From positions 186,001 through 250,000 of the forward strand of contig NZ_JAHLZY020000001.1 in the NCBI RefSeq assembly GCF_018967865.2: a DNA stretch of 64,000 nt, in the 5' to 3' direction. Of the stretch, positions 52,691-61,040 are shown in pieces. Numbering within the stretch: the stretch's first letter is position 1; the number at the start of each line of letters is the position of its first letter. Below the pieces are notes generated by a model that was not told the origin of the DNA, did no database searches, and worked only from the letters and a program-made list of their open reading frames with translations. This DNA is from Hymenobacter siberiensis. Its GTDB lineage: Bacteria > Bacteroidota > Bacteroidia > Cytophagales > Hymenobacteraceae. The position numbers and the translations under genes are program-made.

Positions 52691-52821
52691 TAAAATGGTA
52701 AATGAGTAAAGTTGACGTTCTGTCTGCACATTTTCAGGCAGTTGAACGTCAACTTTACTCATTTACTCATTTACTCATTTACTCATTTACTCATTTACTC
52801 ATTTACTCATTTGCCATTTTA
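52691..52821. repeat. Hairpin with one arm expanded into seven 8-bp units
   Basis: The left arm (about 52690-52720) has TAAAATGGTAAATGAG then TAAAGTTGACGTTC. The right arm begins GAACGTCAACTTT at 52744, then shows seven uninterrupted ACTCATTT units (52757-52812) before ending GCCATTTTA. One unit would suffice to pair with the left arm. Lies between the convergent rfbA and response-regulator genes. Confidence 0.85.
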
Positions 52822-52822
52822 C

Positions 52823-54481
52823 CTACTCGTCTAAGTACTGGTGCACGAATTTGATGGCCATGCTGCCCTCGCCCACGGCCGAGGCCACGCGGGCCATGGC
52901 CCCGGCACGGCTGTCGCCAGCGGCGAAGATGCCGGGCACGCATGTTTCTAAAAGATACGGCTCCCGGTCTTTTTTCCAGACTTCGGCGTAGCGCGGGTCT
53001 GTCACGAGGTCGCGGCCGGTGAGGAGGAAGCCTTTGCCGTCGCACAGCACCTGGTCGCACACCCATTCGGTGCTGGGCTTGGCCCCGATGAAGACAAATA
53101 GCGCGCGGGCCGGCCGCTTTTCGACGGTGCCATTCACGTCCACCATCACGGCTTCGAGGTAGTCTTGGCCGCATACTTCCTTGATTTGGGAGTATGGCAG
53201 CAGCTTGATATTGGGCGTAGTGCGAATCTGCTCAATGAGATACGTCGACATGCTGGCTGCAAGGTCGGCTCCGCGAATGACGATGAACACCCGGCGGGCG
53301 TAGGTGGCCAGGTACATGGCCGCCTGCCCGGCCGAGTTGCCGCCGCCCACGATGTACACGTCCTGCTCATCGCAGCTGCGGGCTTCGGTGCGGGCCGCGC
53401 CGTAGTACACGCCCGCGCCGCTCAGGCGCTCCATGCCCGGTACGTCGAGGGTGCGGTAGCTCACGCCGGTGGTGAGGACTACGGCTTTGGTGCTGATTTC
53501 ACGCCCATCGCTCAGGGTCAGGACTTTGTAGCCGTCCTGAATGCAGAGTTCGGCCACTTCCTGCGGGGCCAGGAACTCGGCCCCGAGGCGCACGGCCTGG
53601 GTCCAGGCACGAAAGGCCAGGTCGGCCCCGCTCAGGCCGGTGGGGAAGCCCAGGTAGTTTTCGATGCGCGAGCTGGTGCCAGCCTGCCCGCCGGGCGTCT
53701 GGCGCTCGATGATGAGGGTTTTGAGGCCTTCGCTGGCGCCGTACACGGCGGCGGCCAGCCCCGACGGCCCGGCGCCCACTACCACCACGTCGTACAGGTC
53801 CTGCAAAGGTTGGTTGGCGATGTTCAAATGCTCGGCCAGGGCGGCTTTGGTAGGATTGGCCACGGCCTGGCCATCGGCGCAGATAACCAGCGGTAAGTCG
53901 GTGGACGTGAAGCCCCGTGCTTTCACCAAGGCTTTGGCTTCGGGGCTGGTTTCGTAGTCGAGCCACTGGTAGCCCACCATGTAGCCGCTCAGAAAATCCT
54001 TGAGCTCGTGCGAGAGCGGCGACCATTGAAAACCAATGAGCCGGATGCCCCCAAACTTAGGCCTGTAGGCGGCCTGCCAGGCCGTGAGCAAATCGTGCAG
54101 AATCGGATAAAGCAGATTTTCGGGCGGGTCCCAGGGCTTCATCAGATAATGGTCAAGCCGGGCCGAGTTGATGGCGCGCACGGCGGCCTCGGTATCGGCG
54201 TAGGCGGTGAGCAGCACGCGCTTGGCATCCGGGAAAAATTCGCGCGAGGCCGTGAGCAGCTCCACGCCTTCCAGCTCGGGCATGCGCTGGTCGGCCACGA
54301 TGAGGGCCAGCGGTTCCTCCTTCTCATAAAGCTCCTTGATGGTGGCCAGCGCCTCGGGGCCGGAATTCACGCGCAGAATGCGGTACTCGGCGCTAAACTC
54401 CTGGCGCAGGTCGCGGGCAATGGCGGCCAGTACCTGCGGGTCGTCGTCAACGGCGAGGATGATGGGTTTTTTGTCAGGCAT
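52823..54481 (-). CDS. Response regulator fused to glutaredoxin-like and thioredoxin-reductase-like domains
   Basis: A 552-residue fusion. Residues 1-125 are a receiver domain: acidic pocket DDD 12-14, phospho-acceptor D64 in VADQRMPE, T92 and K115. Residues 145-222 look like glutaredoxin (IGFQWSPLSHELKDFL, YQWLDYETSPEAKALV, DLPLVICADG), but the WCxxC site reads W153-S-P-L-S. Residues 230-552 are a thioredoxin-reductase-like flavoprotein: FAD motif VVVVGAGPSGLAAAVYGA, IERQTPGGQAG, NADPH motif VYIVGGGNSAGQAA and FAD motif GIFAAGDSRAG. The place of TrxB CxxC reads GAART, with one Cys at 370. It follows, 15 bases downstream, a cNMP-domain histidine kinase, its likely partner. Confidence 0.9.
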   Translation of the reverse strand: MPDKKPIILAVDDDPQVLAAIARDLRQEFSAEYRILRVNSGPEALATIKELYEKEEPLALIVADQRMPELEGVELLTASREFFPDAKRVLLTAYADTEAAVRAINSARLDHYLMKPWDPPENLLYPILHDLLTAWQAAYRPKFGGIRLIGFQWSPLSHELKDFLSGYMVGYQWLDYETSPEAKALVKARGFTSTDLPLVICADGQAVANPTKAALAEHLNIANQPLQDLYDVVVVGAGPSGLAAAVYGASEGLKTLIIERQTPGGQAGTSSRIENYLGFPTGLSGADLAFRAWTQAVRLGAEFLAPQEVAELCIQDGYKVLTLSDGREISTKAVVLTTGVSYRTLDVPGMERLSGAGVYYGAARTEARSCDEQDVYIVGGGNSAGQAAMYLATYARRVFIVIRGADLAASMSTYLIEQIRTTPNIKLLPYSQIKEVCGQDYLEAVMVDVNGTVEKRPARALFVFIGAKPSTEWVCDQVLCDGKGFLLTGRDLVTDPRYAEVWKKDREPYLLETCVPGIFAAGDSRAGAMARVASAVGEGSMAIKFVHQYLDE

Positions 54482-54496
54482 AATACAGATGCTGAA

Positions 54497-55897
54497 TTAA
54501 TTAGCTATTGGCAGCCAGGCGCAGAATTCGGTGTAGTCGGGTGCCGACTCAACCTCCAGCCGCCCATCGTGCTGCCGGATAATCTGCTGCGCAATGTCGA
54601 GGCCGAGCCCCGAGCCGTCGCCGGCTTGCTTGGTAGTATAGAAAGGCTCGAAGATGTGCGGCAGCACGTCGGCCGGAATGCCGGTGCCGTTGTCAATCAA
54701 AAATACGCGCACAAAGCCGCCTTCCAGCGCGGTGCGCAGCGTGATTTCGCCGCCCTGCGCGGGCAGTGCATCAATGGCATTATCAAGCAGGTTGGTCCAC
54801 ACCTGGTTGAGGCTACTTACCTGCCCGCGAATAGCAGGAAGGCCGGCCGCATAATCGCGGACAACCCGCACATTCTTTTGCCGCAGCTGGAAGCCGAGCA
54901 TATTGAGAGTGCTTTCCAGGCCAACCGTTACGTCGATGGGTTCGAAGACGCCGGCGCGGTCCATGTGCGAGTACGTTTTCACATCGGCCACCAGCTTGCT
55001 GATGCGGCCGCCGGCCTCCTGCACGTCGCGTACCAGCTGCATGGTGGTGAGCTGGCCTTCGAGCCAGGCAAAAGCCGCCGGGCGGGCGGCGGGCGGCAGC
55101 AGTTCGGCCACGGCGGCCAGAGCGGCGGGCAAGAGGCCGGCTTCGAGCAGGGCGGGGGCGAGGTGGTAGCCGTTGGGCACGCCGTGGGTGGCGAGCCAGT
55201 CGGCCAGCTCGTCTTCGCGGTCGGCGCGGGCCAGGGCACTTTGTGGGGGCTGGGCTTCGGCGGTGGGCACGGCTAAGGCGGTGAGGGCCAGCATGGCGGC
55301 GGGTGAGGGGCAATGGCTCACCAGCTCCACAAACAGGGCGGGCTTGGCCCCCACGCGGTTGGCCAGGGCCTGGGCGGCGCGGGCAATGGCGGCGGCGGGG
55401 TTGTTCAGCTCGTGGGCCAGGCCGGCCGAGAGCTTGCCCAGGGCGCGCAGCTTGTCATCGCGCTCCTGGCTGCGCACCTGGTCGCGGCTGCGGTCGTTCA
55501 TAATGCCCACGAGGCGCTGCACCAGCTCGGGGCTGACTTGCTCCAGGGCCGGAAAATGGTCGCGGTGCAGCAGGTAAAGCACCGTTTCGCCGGTGGCGGT
55601 GCCCTGGTTTTTTACTTCGCGCAGCCGGGAATAAGGCAGCACGCCCGATACCTGGCCGGTTCCGACGCGGAACACCGGCGTGGACGGTCCGCCCTGCCCA
55701 GCGTAGAACTGAATGCCGCCGCGCACTACGGCCATCATAAAGTCGGCGGCCGCGCCTGCTTCGATAATGACTTCATTGGGTGCGTAGCGGTTGGCCTCGC
55801 CGTGGGCCAGCAGCCACGTTAGCGTGTCGGGCGCCAGGCCAGCGAAGGCGATGATGGGGGCGAAGTCGGCGGCGGTGAGGACGAGGGGTTCAGGCAT
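54497..55897 (-). CDS. Histidine kinase with N-terminal cyclic-nucleotide-binding-like domain
   Basis: A 466-residue soluble sensor kinase. Residues 1-130 resemble a cNMP-binding/CRP-type beta-roll (ANRYAPNEVIIEAGAAADFMM, GQVSGVLPYSRL). After a coiled helix comes the phospho-acceptor region KLRALGKLSAGLAHELNNPAAA with His in LAHELNNP, an insert of about 140 helical residues, then the ATPase core: N-box LNQVWTNLLDNAIDALP, G1 IDNGTGIPADV, F-box IFEPFYTTK and G2 GDGSGLGLDIA. No transmembrane helix. It overlaps neither neighbour and precedes the response-regulator fusion by 15 bases, a typical two-component operon. Signal sensed is unknown; the redox-type partner hints at redox state. Confidence 0.9.
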   Translation of the reverse strand: MPEPLVLTAADFAPIIAFAGLAPDTLTWLLAHGEANRYAPNEVIIEAGAAADFMMAVVRGGIQFYAGQGGPSTPVFRVGTGQVSGVLPYSRLREVKNQGTATGETVLYLLHRDHFPALEQVSPELVQRLVGIMNDRSRDQVRSQERDDKLRALGKLSAGLAHELNNPAAAIARAAQALANRVGAKPALFVELVSHCPSPAAMLALTALAVPTAEAQPPQSALARADREDELADWLATHGVPNGYHLAPALLEAGLLPAALAAVAELLPPAARPAAFAWLEGQLTTMQLVRDVQEAGGRISKLVADVKTYSHMDRAGVFEPIDVTVGLESTLNMLGFQLRQKNVRVVRDYAAGLPAIRGQVSSLNQVWTNLLDNAIDALPAQGGEITLRTALEGGFVRVFLIDNGTGIPADVLPHIFEPFYTTKQAGDGSGLGLDIAQQIIRQHDGRLEVESAPDYTEFCAWLPIAN

Positions 55898-56072
55898 GGC
55901 AAAGCAACCCCGCGAAGGGAAGAAGGTTAAGTGGGCATGGGCCGGGGCTGGCCGTACCTTGCACGGGCAATTATAGACGGATAGCCGCCTATAATGCTTC
56001 CGTTAGCAGGCAACTTTTTTGCTGCCGTCGGTCTTATAAATATTCACTCAATTTAGCAAAAAACACCCTTTC

Positions 56073-57470
56073 ATGGCCAAAGCCAGAACCGTCTATTTCT
56101 GCCAATCCTGCGGTGCTCAATCATCGAAATGGATAGGCCGCTGCCCCGTGTGTGGCGAGTGGAATACTTACGTTGAAGAAGTTATCCAGAAGGAAACCGT
56201 GGCCACCACCACCGGCCAGTGGAAGCCCGCCAGCACCGTGCCCGGCGGCAACACCAAGAAAGCCGCCAAGTCCGTCCCGCTCGGTGATATTCTGGCTGAA
56301 GACGAGCCCCGCATCATCACGCCCGATGGCGAGCTGAACCGCGTGCTCGGCGGCGGCATCGTGCCGGGCTCCATCATCCTCATCGGCGGCGAGCCGGGCA
56401 TTGGCAAGAGTACGCTCATGCTGCAAATTGCCCTGAGCCTGCGCCAGATGAAGGTGCTGTACGTGAGCGGCGAAGAAAGCGAAGCCCAGATAAAAATGCG
56501 CGCCGAGCGCATGGCCGACGGCCAGCACCCCGGCTGCTACATCCTGACAGAGACAAATACCCAGAACATTTTCCGGCAGATTGACCAGGTGCAGCCTAAT
56601 ATCCTCGTCATCGACTCCATCCAGACCATGCACTCCACGCTGGTGGAGAGTGGCGCGGGCAGCGTGAGCCAGGTGCGCGAATGCACCGCCGAATTCCTGA
56701 AATTTGCTAAGGAAACCAGCACGCCGGTCATGCTCATCGGCCACATCACGAAAGATGGCAGCATTGCCGGCCCCAAAATCCTGGAGCACATGGTGGACAC
56801 CGTGCTGCAGTTCGAGGGCGACCGGCACATGAGCTACCGCATCCTGCGCACCACCAAAAATCGCTTCGGCAGCACTTCAGAATTAGGGATTTACGAAATG
56901 CAGGGCGACGGCCTGCGGCAGGTGAGCAACCCCTCCGAAATTCTGCTCTCGCAGCGCGGCGAAAGCCTGAGCGGCATGGCCATCGGGGCTACGCTGGAGG
57001 GCAACCGCCCGCTGCTGGTGGAAGTGCAGGCCCTGGTATCGCCCACGTCCTACGGCACGCCGCAGCGCAGCAGCACCGGCTTCGACGCCAAGCGCCTGCA
57101 AATGCTGCTGGCCGTGCTGGAGAAGCGCGCCGGCCTGCGCCTGGGCCAGCACGACGTGTTTCTGAACATTGCCGGCGGTCTGCGCCTCGACGACCCTGCC
57201 CTGGACATGGCCGTGTGCGCCGCCGTGGTTTCCTCGCTCAATGATGTGCCCATTCCCGGCCACGTTTGCCTGGCCGCCGAGGTGGGCCTGAGCGGCGAAA
57301 TACGCGCTGTCTCGCGCCTCGACCAGCGCCTGGCCGAAGCCGAAAAACTGGGTTTTCAGGAAATGTACGTATCCCGGTTTAATGGCAAGGGATTGGACTT
57401 AGCTAGGTTTGGCTTGAAAGTGCACGCGGTGAGCCGGCTCGACGAAGTGCTGGACGGATTATTCGGTTGA
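56073..57470 (+). CDS. radA: DNA repair protein RadA
   Basis: A 465-residue RecA-related protein that helps process recombination intermediates. Seen: N-terminal zinc finger CQSCGAQSSKWIGRCPVC, Walker A GGEPGIGKST, Walker B ILVIDSIQT, the RadA-specific KNRFGST motif, and a C-terminal Lon-protease-like domain (VFLNIAGGLRLDDPALDMAV, AEVGLSGEIRAVSRLDQRL). Start ATG at 56073 yields the conserved AKARTVYFCQSCG opening. Monocistronic as far as seen, followed by a hairpin terminator at 57583. Usual family length. Confidence 0.97.
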   Translation: MAKARTVYFCQSCGAQSSKWIGRCPVCGEWNTYVEEVIQKETVATTTGQWKPASTVPGGNTKKAAKSVPLGDILAEDEPRIITPDGELNRVLGGGIVPGSIILIGGEPGIGKSTLMLQIALSLRQMKVLYVSGEESEAQIKMRAERMADGQHPGCYILTETNTQNIFRQIDQVQPNILVIDSIQTMHSTLVESGAGSVSQVRECTAEFLKFAKETSTPVMLIGHITKDGSIAGPKILEHMVDTVLQFEGDRHMSYRILRTTKNRFGSTSELGIYEMQGDGLRQVSNPSEILLSQRGESLSGMAIGATLEGNRPLLVEVQALVSPTSYGTPQRSSTGFDAKRLQMLLAVLEKRAGLRLGQHDVFLNIAGGLRLDDPALDMAVCAAVVSSLNDVPIPGHVCLAAEVGLSGEIRAVSRLDQRLAEAEKLGFQEMYVSRFNGKGLDLARFGLKVHAVSRLDEVLDGLFG

Positions 57471-57582
57471 GGAAAACCTGCTTGATTATCAGGCATCAGC
57501 CGCAGGGGTTTGCGGCTGGTGGAAGCCGAAGTGCCGGGCAAGCCGTGAAAAGCCAGAATTTTGATTTGGATTTTATAAATCA

Positions 57583-57616
57583 AAAAGCCTTATCTTCGGA
57601 GTACTGATAGGCTTTT
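57583..57616 (+). terminator. Terminator-like hairpin after radA
   Basis: Arms AAAAGCCTTATC and GATAGGCTTTT with one bulged base and a 12-base loop. An additional GC hairpin (CAGCCGCA/TGCGGCTG, 57497-57518) lies closer to the stop. The rest of this 240-base spacer shows nothing further. Confidence 0.55.
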
Positions 57617-57710
57617 GCCGCGAATGGCCTGGTAAACTCCGTTGGTTCTATCCATTGTCTAGGTAGCTGCTGAGGTTGTTAATAACTGCTCGGAGCTGGT
57701 TCTTATTGTC

Positions 57711-59327
57711 ATGATATCATCTTTCGTCACTTGTACGCGCCGGCTGGTCGGAGCAGTTTTGGTTCTGGTCCCGTTGCTGGGCCACACCCAGGGCCGGACT
57801 ACCACGGTAGTGGGTGCTGCCGCCAAAGCGGTTCCGGCTGCGGCTGCTGCCTCGGCGGGCATGGCCACCCTCACCGGGCGGGTGAGTGGTCCTACCACTG
57901 ACTCCGTTGCGATTTCGCTGCGCGAAAACCCGCTTGACCCCAAGGAAAAGCTGTTTCGGGTGCCGCTCAGCGACAAGGGCGATTTTAAGGTGGTGGTGCC
58001 CGTGAGCGGTGCCACCAAGGCCGACCTGGTGTATGGCGACGACGTGGCCCCGCTCTTTCTGGACCCCGGCACCGACATGGACGTGCGCTTTAAGGGCAGC
58101 GACATGTCGGGCACGCTGAAATTTAAGCCCAATGACGTGCCCTCCGGCTTCGCCACCAAGCTGCGCAACCGTGCCAACCTGACCGACGAGCAGCGCCATC
58201 GCCAACAAGCCGCCAACGCCAACAACTACCTGGTGGAAGCCGATGCCCAGTTTGTGGAAAATGATGGTTTTCAGGTGCTGCCCGATAATATTCAGCTTTA
58301 CGAAGCGCCGTTTCTGTCCTTCCTGGAGTACCGCCGCAAGCACGAATACGAGTTTCTGGAAGACCATGCGGCCAAGCAGTCGTTCACGCAGGAGTTTTAT
58401 AACTATGCCCATGCCGAAGTGGTGTATGCCTACGCCAATGATAAGCTGACCTTTCAGGACCTGCGCGAGCAGGTGGTGAACACCGAGGGCCGCCTGAAAA
58501 TGGCTCCTGACTACTACAACTTTCTGCGCGAGCCCGGCCTGCTCAACGAGCCCAACGCCGTGCAGAGCGAGCTGTACCACGAGTTCCTGCTCAACTACGT
58601 GCACTTCACCGTGAGCCAGGACCACCACCAGCGCTCCGACCCCGACTTTTACCCGGCCTGCTACGCGCTGGCCAGCAAGAAGCTCACCGGTCCGTCGCGG
58701 GCTGTTATTCTGGGCCGCGTGCTGCAGGAGTCGTTCCGCTTTGGGCACGTGAAGCAGTCGGCCGCCATGCTGGCCGATTTCCGCAACTACGACCCCAAAA
58801 ATCAGTTCTATCTCACGCTGCAGGCCGATTTTAATCAGCATAAGGATTTCGCCATCGGCGCCCCGGCTCCCGATTTTAAGCTGCCCACTGCCAACGGCGA
58901 CACCGTGCACCTGCACGATTTCGCCGGCAAGCTGGTTTACCTCAACTTCTGGAAAAGCACCAACGGCCTGTGTCTGCGTGACCTGGCCTACGCACAGGAG
59001 CTGATGCGCAAGTTTGAAGGCAAGAACATCACCTTCATCAACATTGCCTTGGACGAGAACGAGCAAGCCTGGCGTTCGCTCGTGACCGTGAAAAAACTGC
59101 CCGGCGTGCAGGTACGCATTCCTGGCGGCGGGCTGCGCTCGGTGGTAGCCAAGGAGTATGCCTTGCAGGAAGTGCCCACCTACATGCTGGTAGGCGAGGA
59201 TGGTACCTTCCTCAACACCAAGCCCAAGCGCCTGAGCAGCCGTGCTGCCGTGGACGAAATCAACCAGTCGTTTGGCAAGGCCAGCACCTATACCAGCGCC
59301 ATCGATTTCCCGGCCACTAAGAAATAA
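57711..59327 (+). CDS. Exported TlpA-like thioredoxin-fold protein with degenerate active site
   Basis: A 538-residue protein with an N-terminal signal peptide (LVGAVLVLVPLLGHTQG). Residues 50-150 form a beta-rich domain of the DUF4369-like type seen before TlpA domains, the middle is helical (about 160-370), and residues 385-525 are a thioredoxin-like redoxin domain: IGAPAPDFKLPTANGDTVHL, GKLVYLNFWKSTNGLC, ITFINIALDENEQAW, EVPTYMLVGEDG. In the usual WCxxC place it reads T417-N418-G-L-C421, so the nucleophilic Cys is Asn and only the second Cys remains. Classical disulfide exchange is unlikely. Located in the periplasm. Followed by a perfect palindrome before the radical SAM gene. Confidence 0.88.
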   Translation: MISSFVTCTRRLVGAVLVLVPLLGHTQGRTTTVVGAAAKAVPAAAAASAGMATLTGRVSGPTTDSVAISLRENPLDPKEKLFRVPLSDKGDFKVVVPVSGATKADLVYGDDVAPLFLDPGTDMDVRFKGSDMSGTLKFKPNDVPSGFATKLRNRANLTDEQRHRQQAANANNYLVEADAQFVENDGFQVLPDNIQLYEAPFLSFLEYRRKHEYEFLEDHAAKQSFTQEFYNYAHAEVVYAYANDKLTFQDLREQVVNTEGRLKMAPDYYNFLREPGLLNEPNAVQSELYHEFLLNYVHFTVSQDHHQRSDPDFYPACYALASKKLTGPSRAVILGRVLQESFRFGHVKQSAAMLADFRNYDPKNQFYLTLQADFNQHKDFAIGAPAPDFKLPTANGDTVHLHDFAGKLVYLNFWKSTNGLCLRDLAYAQELMRKFEGKNITFINIALDENEQAWRSLVTVKKLPGVQVRIPGGGLRSVVAKEYALQEVPTYMLVGEDGTFLNTKPKRLSSRAAVDEINQSFGKASTYTSAIDFPATKK

Positions 59328-59350
59328 GCGTTCGACTGAATGCAACCGAA

Positions 59351-59433
59351 GTAGCGCGAACTTTGTAGTTCGCGTCCCCGCGCCATCGAACTCCCTAACG
59401 GCGCGGGGACGCGAACTACAAAGTTCGCGCTAC
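59351..59433. repeat. GTAGC-type palindromic repeat, perfect 34-bp arms
   Basis: Arms 59351-59384 and 59400-59433 are perfectly complementary over 34 bases with a 15-base loop. The outer 24 bases match the element at 13063-13153. It lies between two co-oriented genes, ending 18 bases before the radical SAM start. Confidence 0.92.
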
Positions 59434-59451
59434 TGCTTTTAGCCCCTTTCT

Positions 59452-60471
59452 ATGTCCGTGCTCACAGATAGCCTCAATGTTTTGTCTAAAGCCACCCCGC
59501 TGCGGGTCTGGAACGCGACGCAGATTGTGGGCTCCTATATCCTGAGCAAGATTACCGGCAAGGCCCGCCTGCGCGGCCTGCCCATGGCGCTCAGCTTCGA
59601 GCCCACCACCAGCTGCAACCTGCGCTGCCCGGAGTGCCCCAGTGGCCTGCGCTCGTTCACGCGGCCCACGGGGATGCTGCCGGCCGATTTGTTCAAGCGA
59701 ACCATTGATGAAGTGGCCAGCCGGCTGTGGTATCTGATTTTTTACTTCCAGGGCGAGCCCTACCTGCACCCGCAGTTCCTGGAGCTGGTGAAGTACGCGG
59801 CGGATAAGGGCATTTACACCGCCACCAGCACCAACGCCCACTACCTGAACGACCAGAACGCCCGCAAAACGGTGGAAAGCGGCCTCGACCGCCTCATCAT
59901 CTCCCTCGATGGCACCACGCAGGAAGTGTATCAGCAATACCGCGTGGGCGGCAAGCTGGAAAAGGTATTGGAGGGCACCCGTAATATCGTGAAATGGCGC
60001 AAGGAGCTGAAATCGAGCACGCCCCGCATCATTTTCCAGTTCCTGGTGGTGCGGCCCAATGAGCACCAGATTGACGATGCCCGGCAACTGGCCGACGCCA
60101 TGGGCGTGGACGACGTGTGGTTCAAAACGGCCCAGATTTACGACCACGCGCAGGGCTCGCCGCTCATCCCCACCATCGACTATTACTCGCGCTACCAGAA
60201 CAACGGCGATGGCAACTGGAGCCTGAAAAACAAGCTGGTAGACCACTGCTGGAAAATGTGGCATTCCTGCGTCATCACCTGGGATGGGCTGGTCGTGCCC
60301 TGCTGCTTCGACAAAGACGCCGAATACCGCCAGGGCGACCTCAAAACCGAAACCTTCCGCCAGCTCTGGCGCGGTCCCAAGTACCAGCAGTTTCGCGGCA
60401 GCCTCCTCAAAGGCCGCGACCAGATTGACATGTGCCGCAACTGCTCGGAAGGCACCAAGGTGTGGGGATAA
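59452..60471 (+). CDS. Radical SAM/SPASM domain protein
   Basis: A 339-residue iron-sulfur enzyme. The radical-SAM cluster motif CxxxCxxC is C-N-L-R-C-P-E-C in TTSCNLRCPECPSGL, followed by FYFQGEPYLHPQFLELV (GGE-like SAM motif) and LDRLIISLDGTTQEVY. The C-terminal SPASM-like part has CWKMWHSCVITWDGLVVPCC and DMCRNCSEG, giving auxiliary cluster Cys. Such proteins modify peptides or small molecules; no precursor peptide gene is evident next to it, and the next gene converges. Substrate therefore unknown. Start ATG at 59452 directly follows a long palindrome. Confidence 0.9.
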   Translation: MSVLTDSLNVLSKATPLRVWNATQIVGSYILSKITGKARLRGLPMALSFEPTTSCNLRCPECPSGLRSFTRPTGMLPADLFKRTIDEVASRLWYLIFYFQGEPYLHPQFLELVKYAADKGIYTATSTNAHYLNDQNARKTVESGLDRLIISLDGTTQEVYQQYRVGGKLEKVLEGTRNIVKWRKELKSSTPRIIFQFLVVRPNEHQIDDARQLADAMGVDDVWFKTAQIYDHAQGSPLIPTIDYYSRYQNNGDGNWSLKNKLVDHCWKMWHSCVITWDGLVVPCCFDKDAEYRQGDLKTETFRQLWRGPKYQQFRGSLLKGRDQIDMCRNCSEGTKVWG

Positions 60472-60472
60472 G

Positions 60473-60553
60473 GTTAATTATAAATTTTGGATTATAAATT
60501 ATGAATTTGCCGAATGGCCATTCATAATTTATAATCCAAAATTTATAATTAAC
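60473..60553. repeat. Perfect AT-rich palindrome, 34-bp arms
   Basis: Arms 60473-60506 and 60520-60553 are perfectly complementary over 34 bases, with a 13-base loop. Composition is strongly AT-rich in a GC-rich region (ATAAATTTTGGATTATAAAT). It lies two bases after one stop and three bases before the other of a convergent pair, so probably a two-way terminator. Confidence 0.92.
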
Positions 60554-60556
60554 TCC

Positions 60557-60898
60557 CTATTTGTCCTTCTTCGTCAGGTCTTTGCCGAGGTCTTCGACCT
60601 GCTTGAGGAAGTCGTCGGTGTCGGAGTCGGCGTAGGTGCCGTAGGCGTTTGAGATGGTGCCTTTTACGCCGTCGTGGGCCTCAATGGCGTAGAGGACGGA
60701 CATGTCGTCGGGGTTGCTTTCGCCCTCGAAGCGGTAGAAATCCACGATGGTTACTTCGTCAGCAGCATAGCTCTTGTTTGAGTCGCTACCAATGGTATGC
60801 AGGCGGCCATCCATGACGTTGAAATCCTGGGTGAAACCGTCCTTGTTCAGTTTGTTCTCAACGTTGACAAGCGACCGTTCTTCTTCTTTGTCCTGCAT
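60557..60898 (-). CDS. Small conserved protein (family often mislabelled phosphoribosylpyrophosphate synthetase)
   Basis: A 113-residue cytosolic protein. The words NKDGFTQDFNV, IVDFYRFEGESNPDDMSVLYAIEA, GVKGTISNAYGTYAD match a small Bacteroidota family of about 100 residues which databases sometimes call phosphoribosylpyrophosphate synthetase, although it lacks the PRPP-binding and ATP-binding motifs of that enzyme. Function unknown. Acidic N-terminus and a Lys-rich C-terminus. Convergent with the radical SAM gene across a perfect palindrome. Confidence 0.75.
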   Translation of the reverse strand: MQDKEEERSLVNVENKLNKDGFTQDFNVMDGRLHTIGSDSNKSYAADEVTIVDFYRFEGESNPDDMSVLYAIEAHDGVKGTISNAYGTYADSDTDDFLKQVEDLGKDLTKKDK

Positions 60899-61040
60899 GG
60901 CGGTGGGGTGTTTGGGTAAGGATGATGCGGTGCGGGGGGCGCAAAAGCCGCTCCCGCCCCGGCTATACGCAGCCGGGGCGGGGACGGGTTATCCCAAAGC
61001 CATAGAAAAATGCAGAAGCACTATTTATCAGCGCCTCTCG

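Noticed and set aside
52757..52812. CRISPR-like array
   Set aside because: Units are 8 bases and contiguous with no spacers; it is a microsatellite.
60557..60898. Phosphoribosylpyrophosphate synthetase
   Set aside because: Only 113 residues and no PRPP or ATP motifs; the label is a database artefact for this small family.
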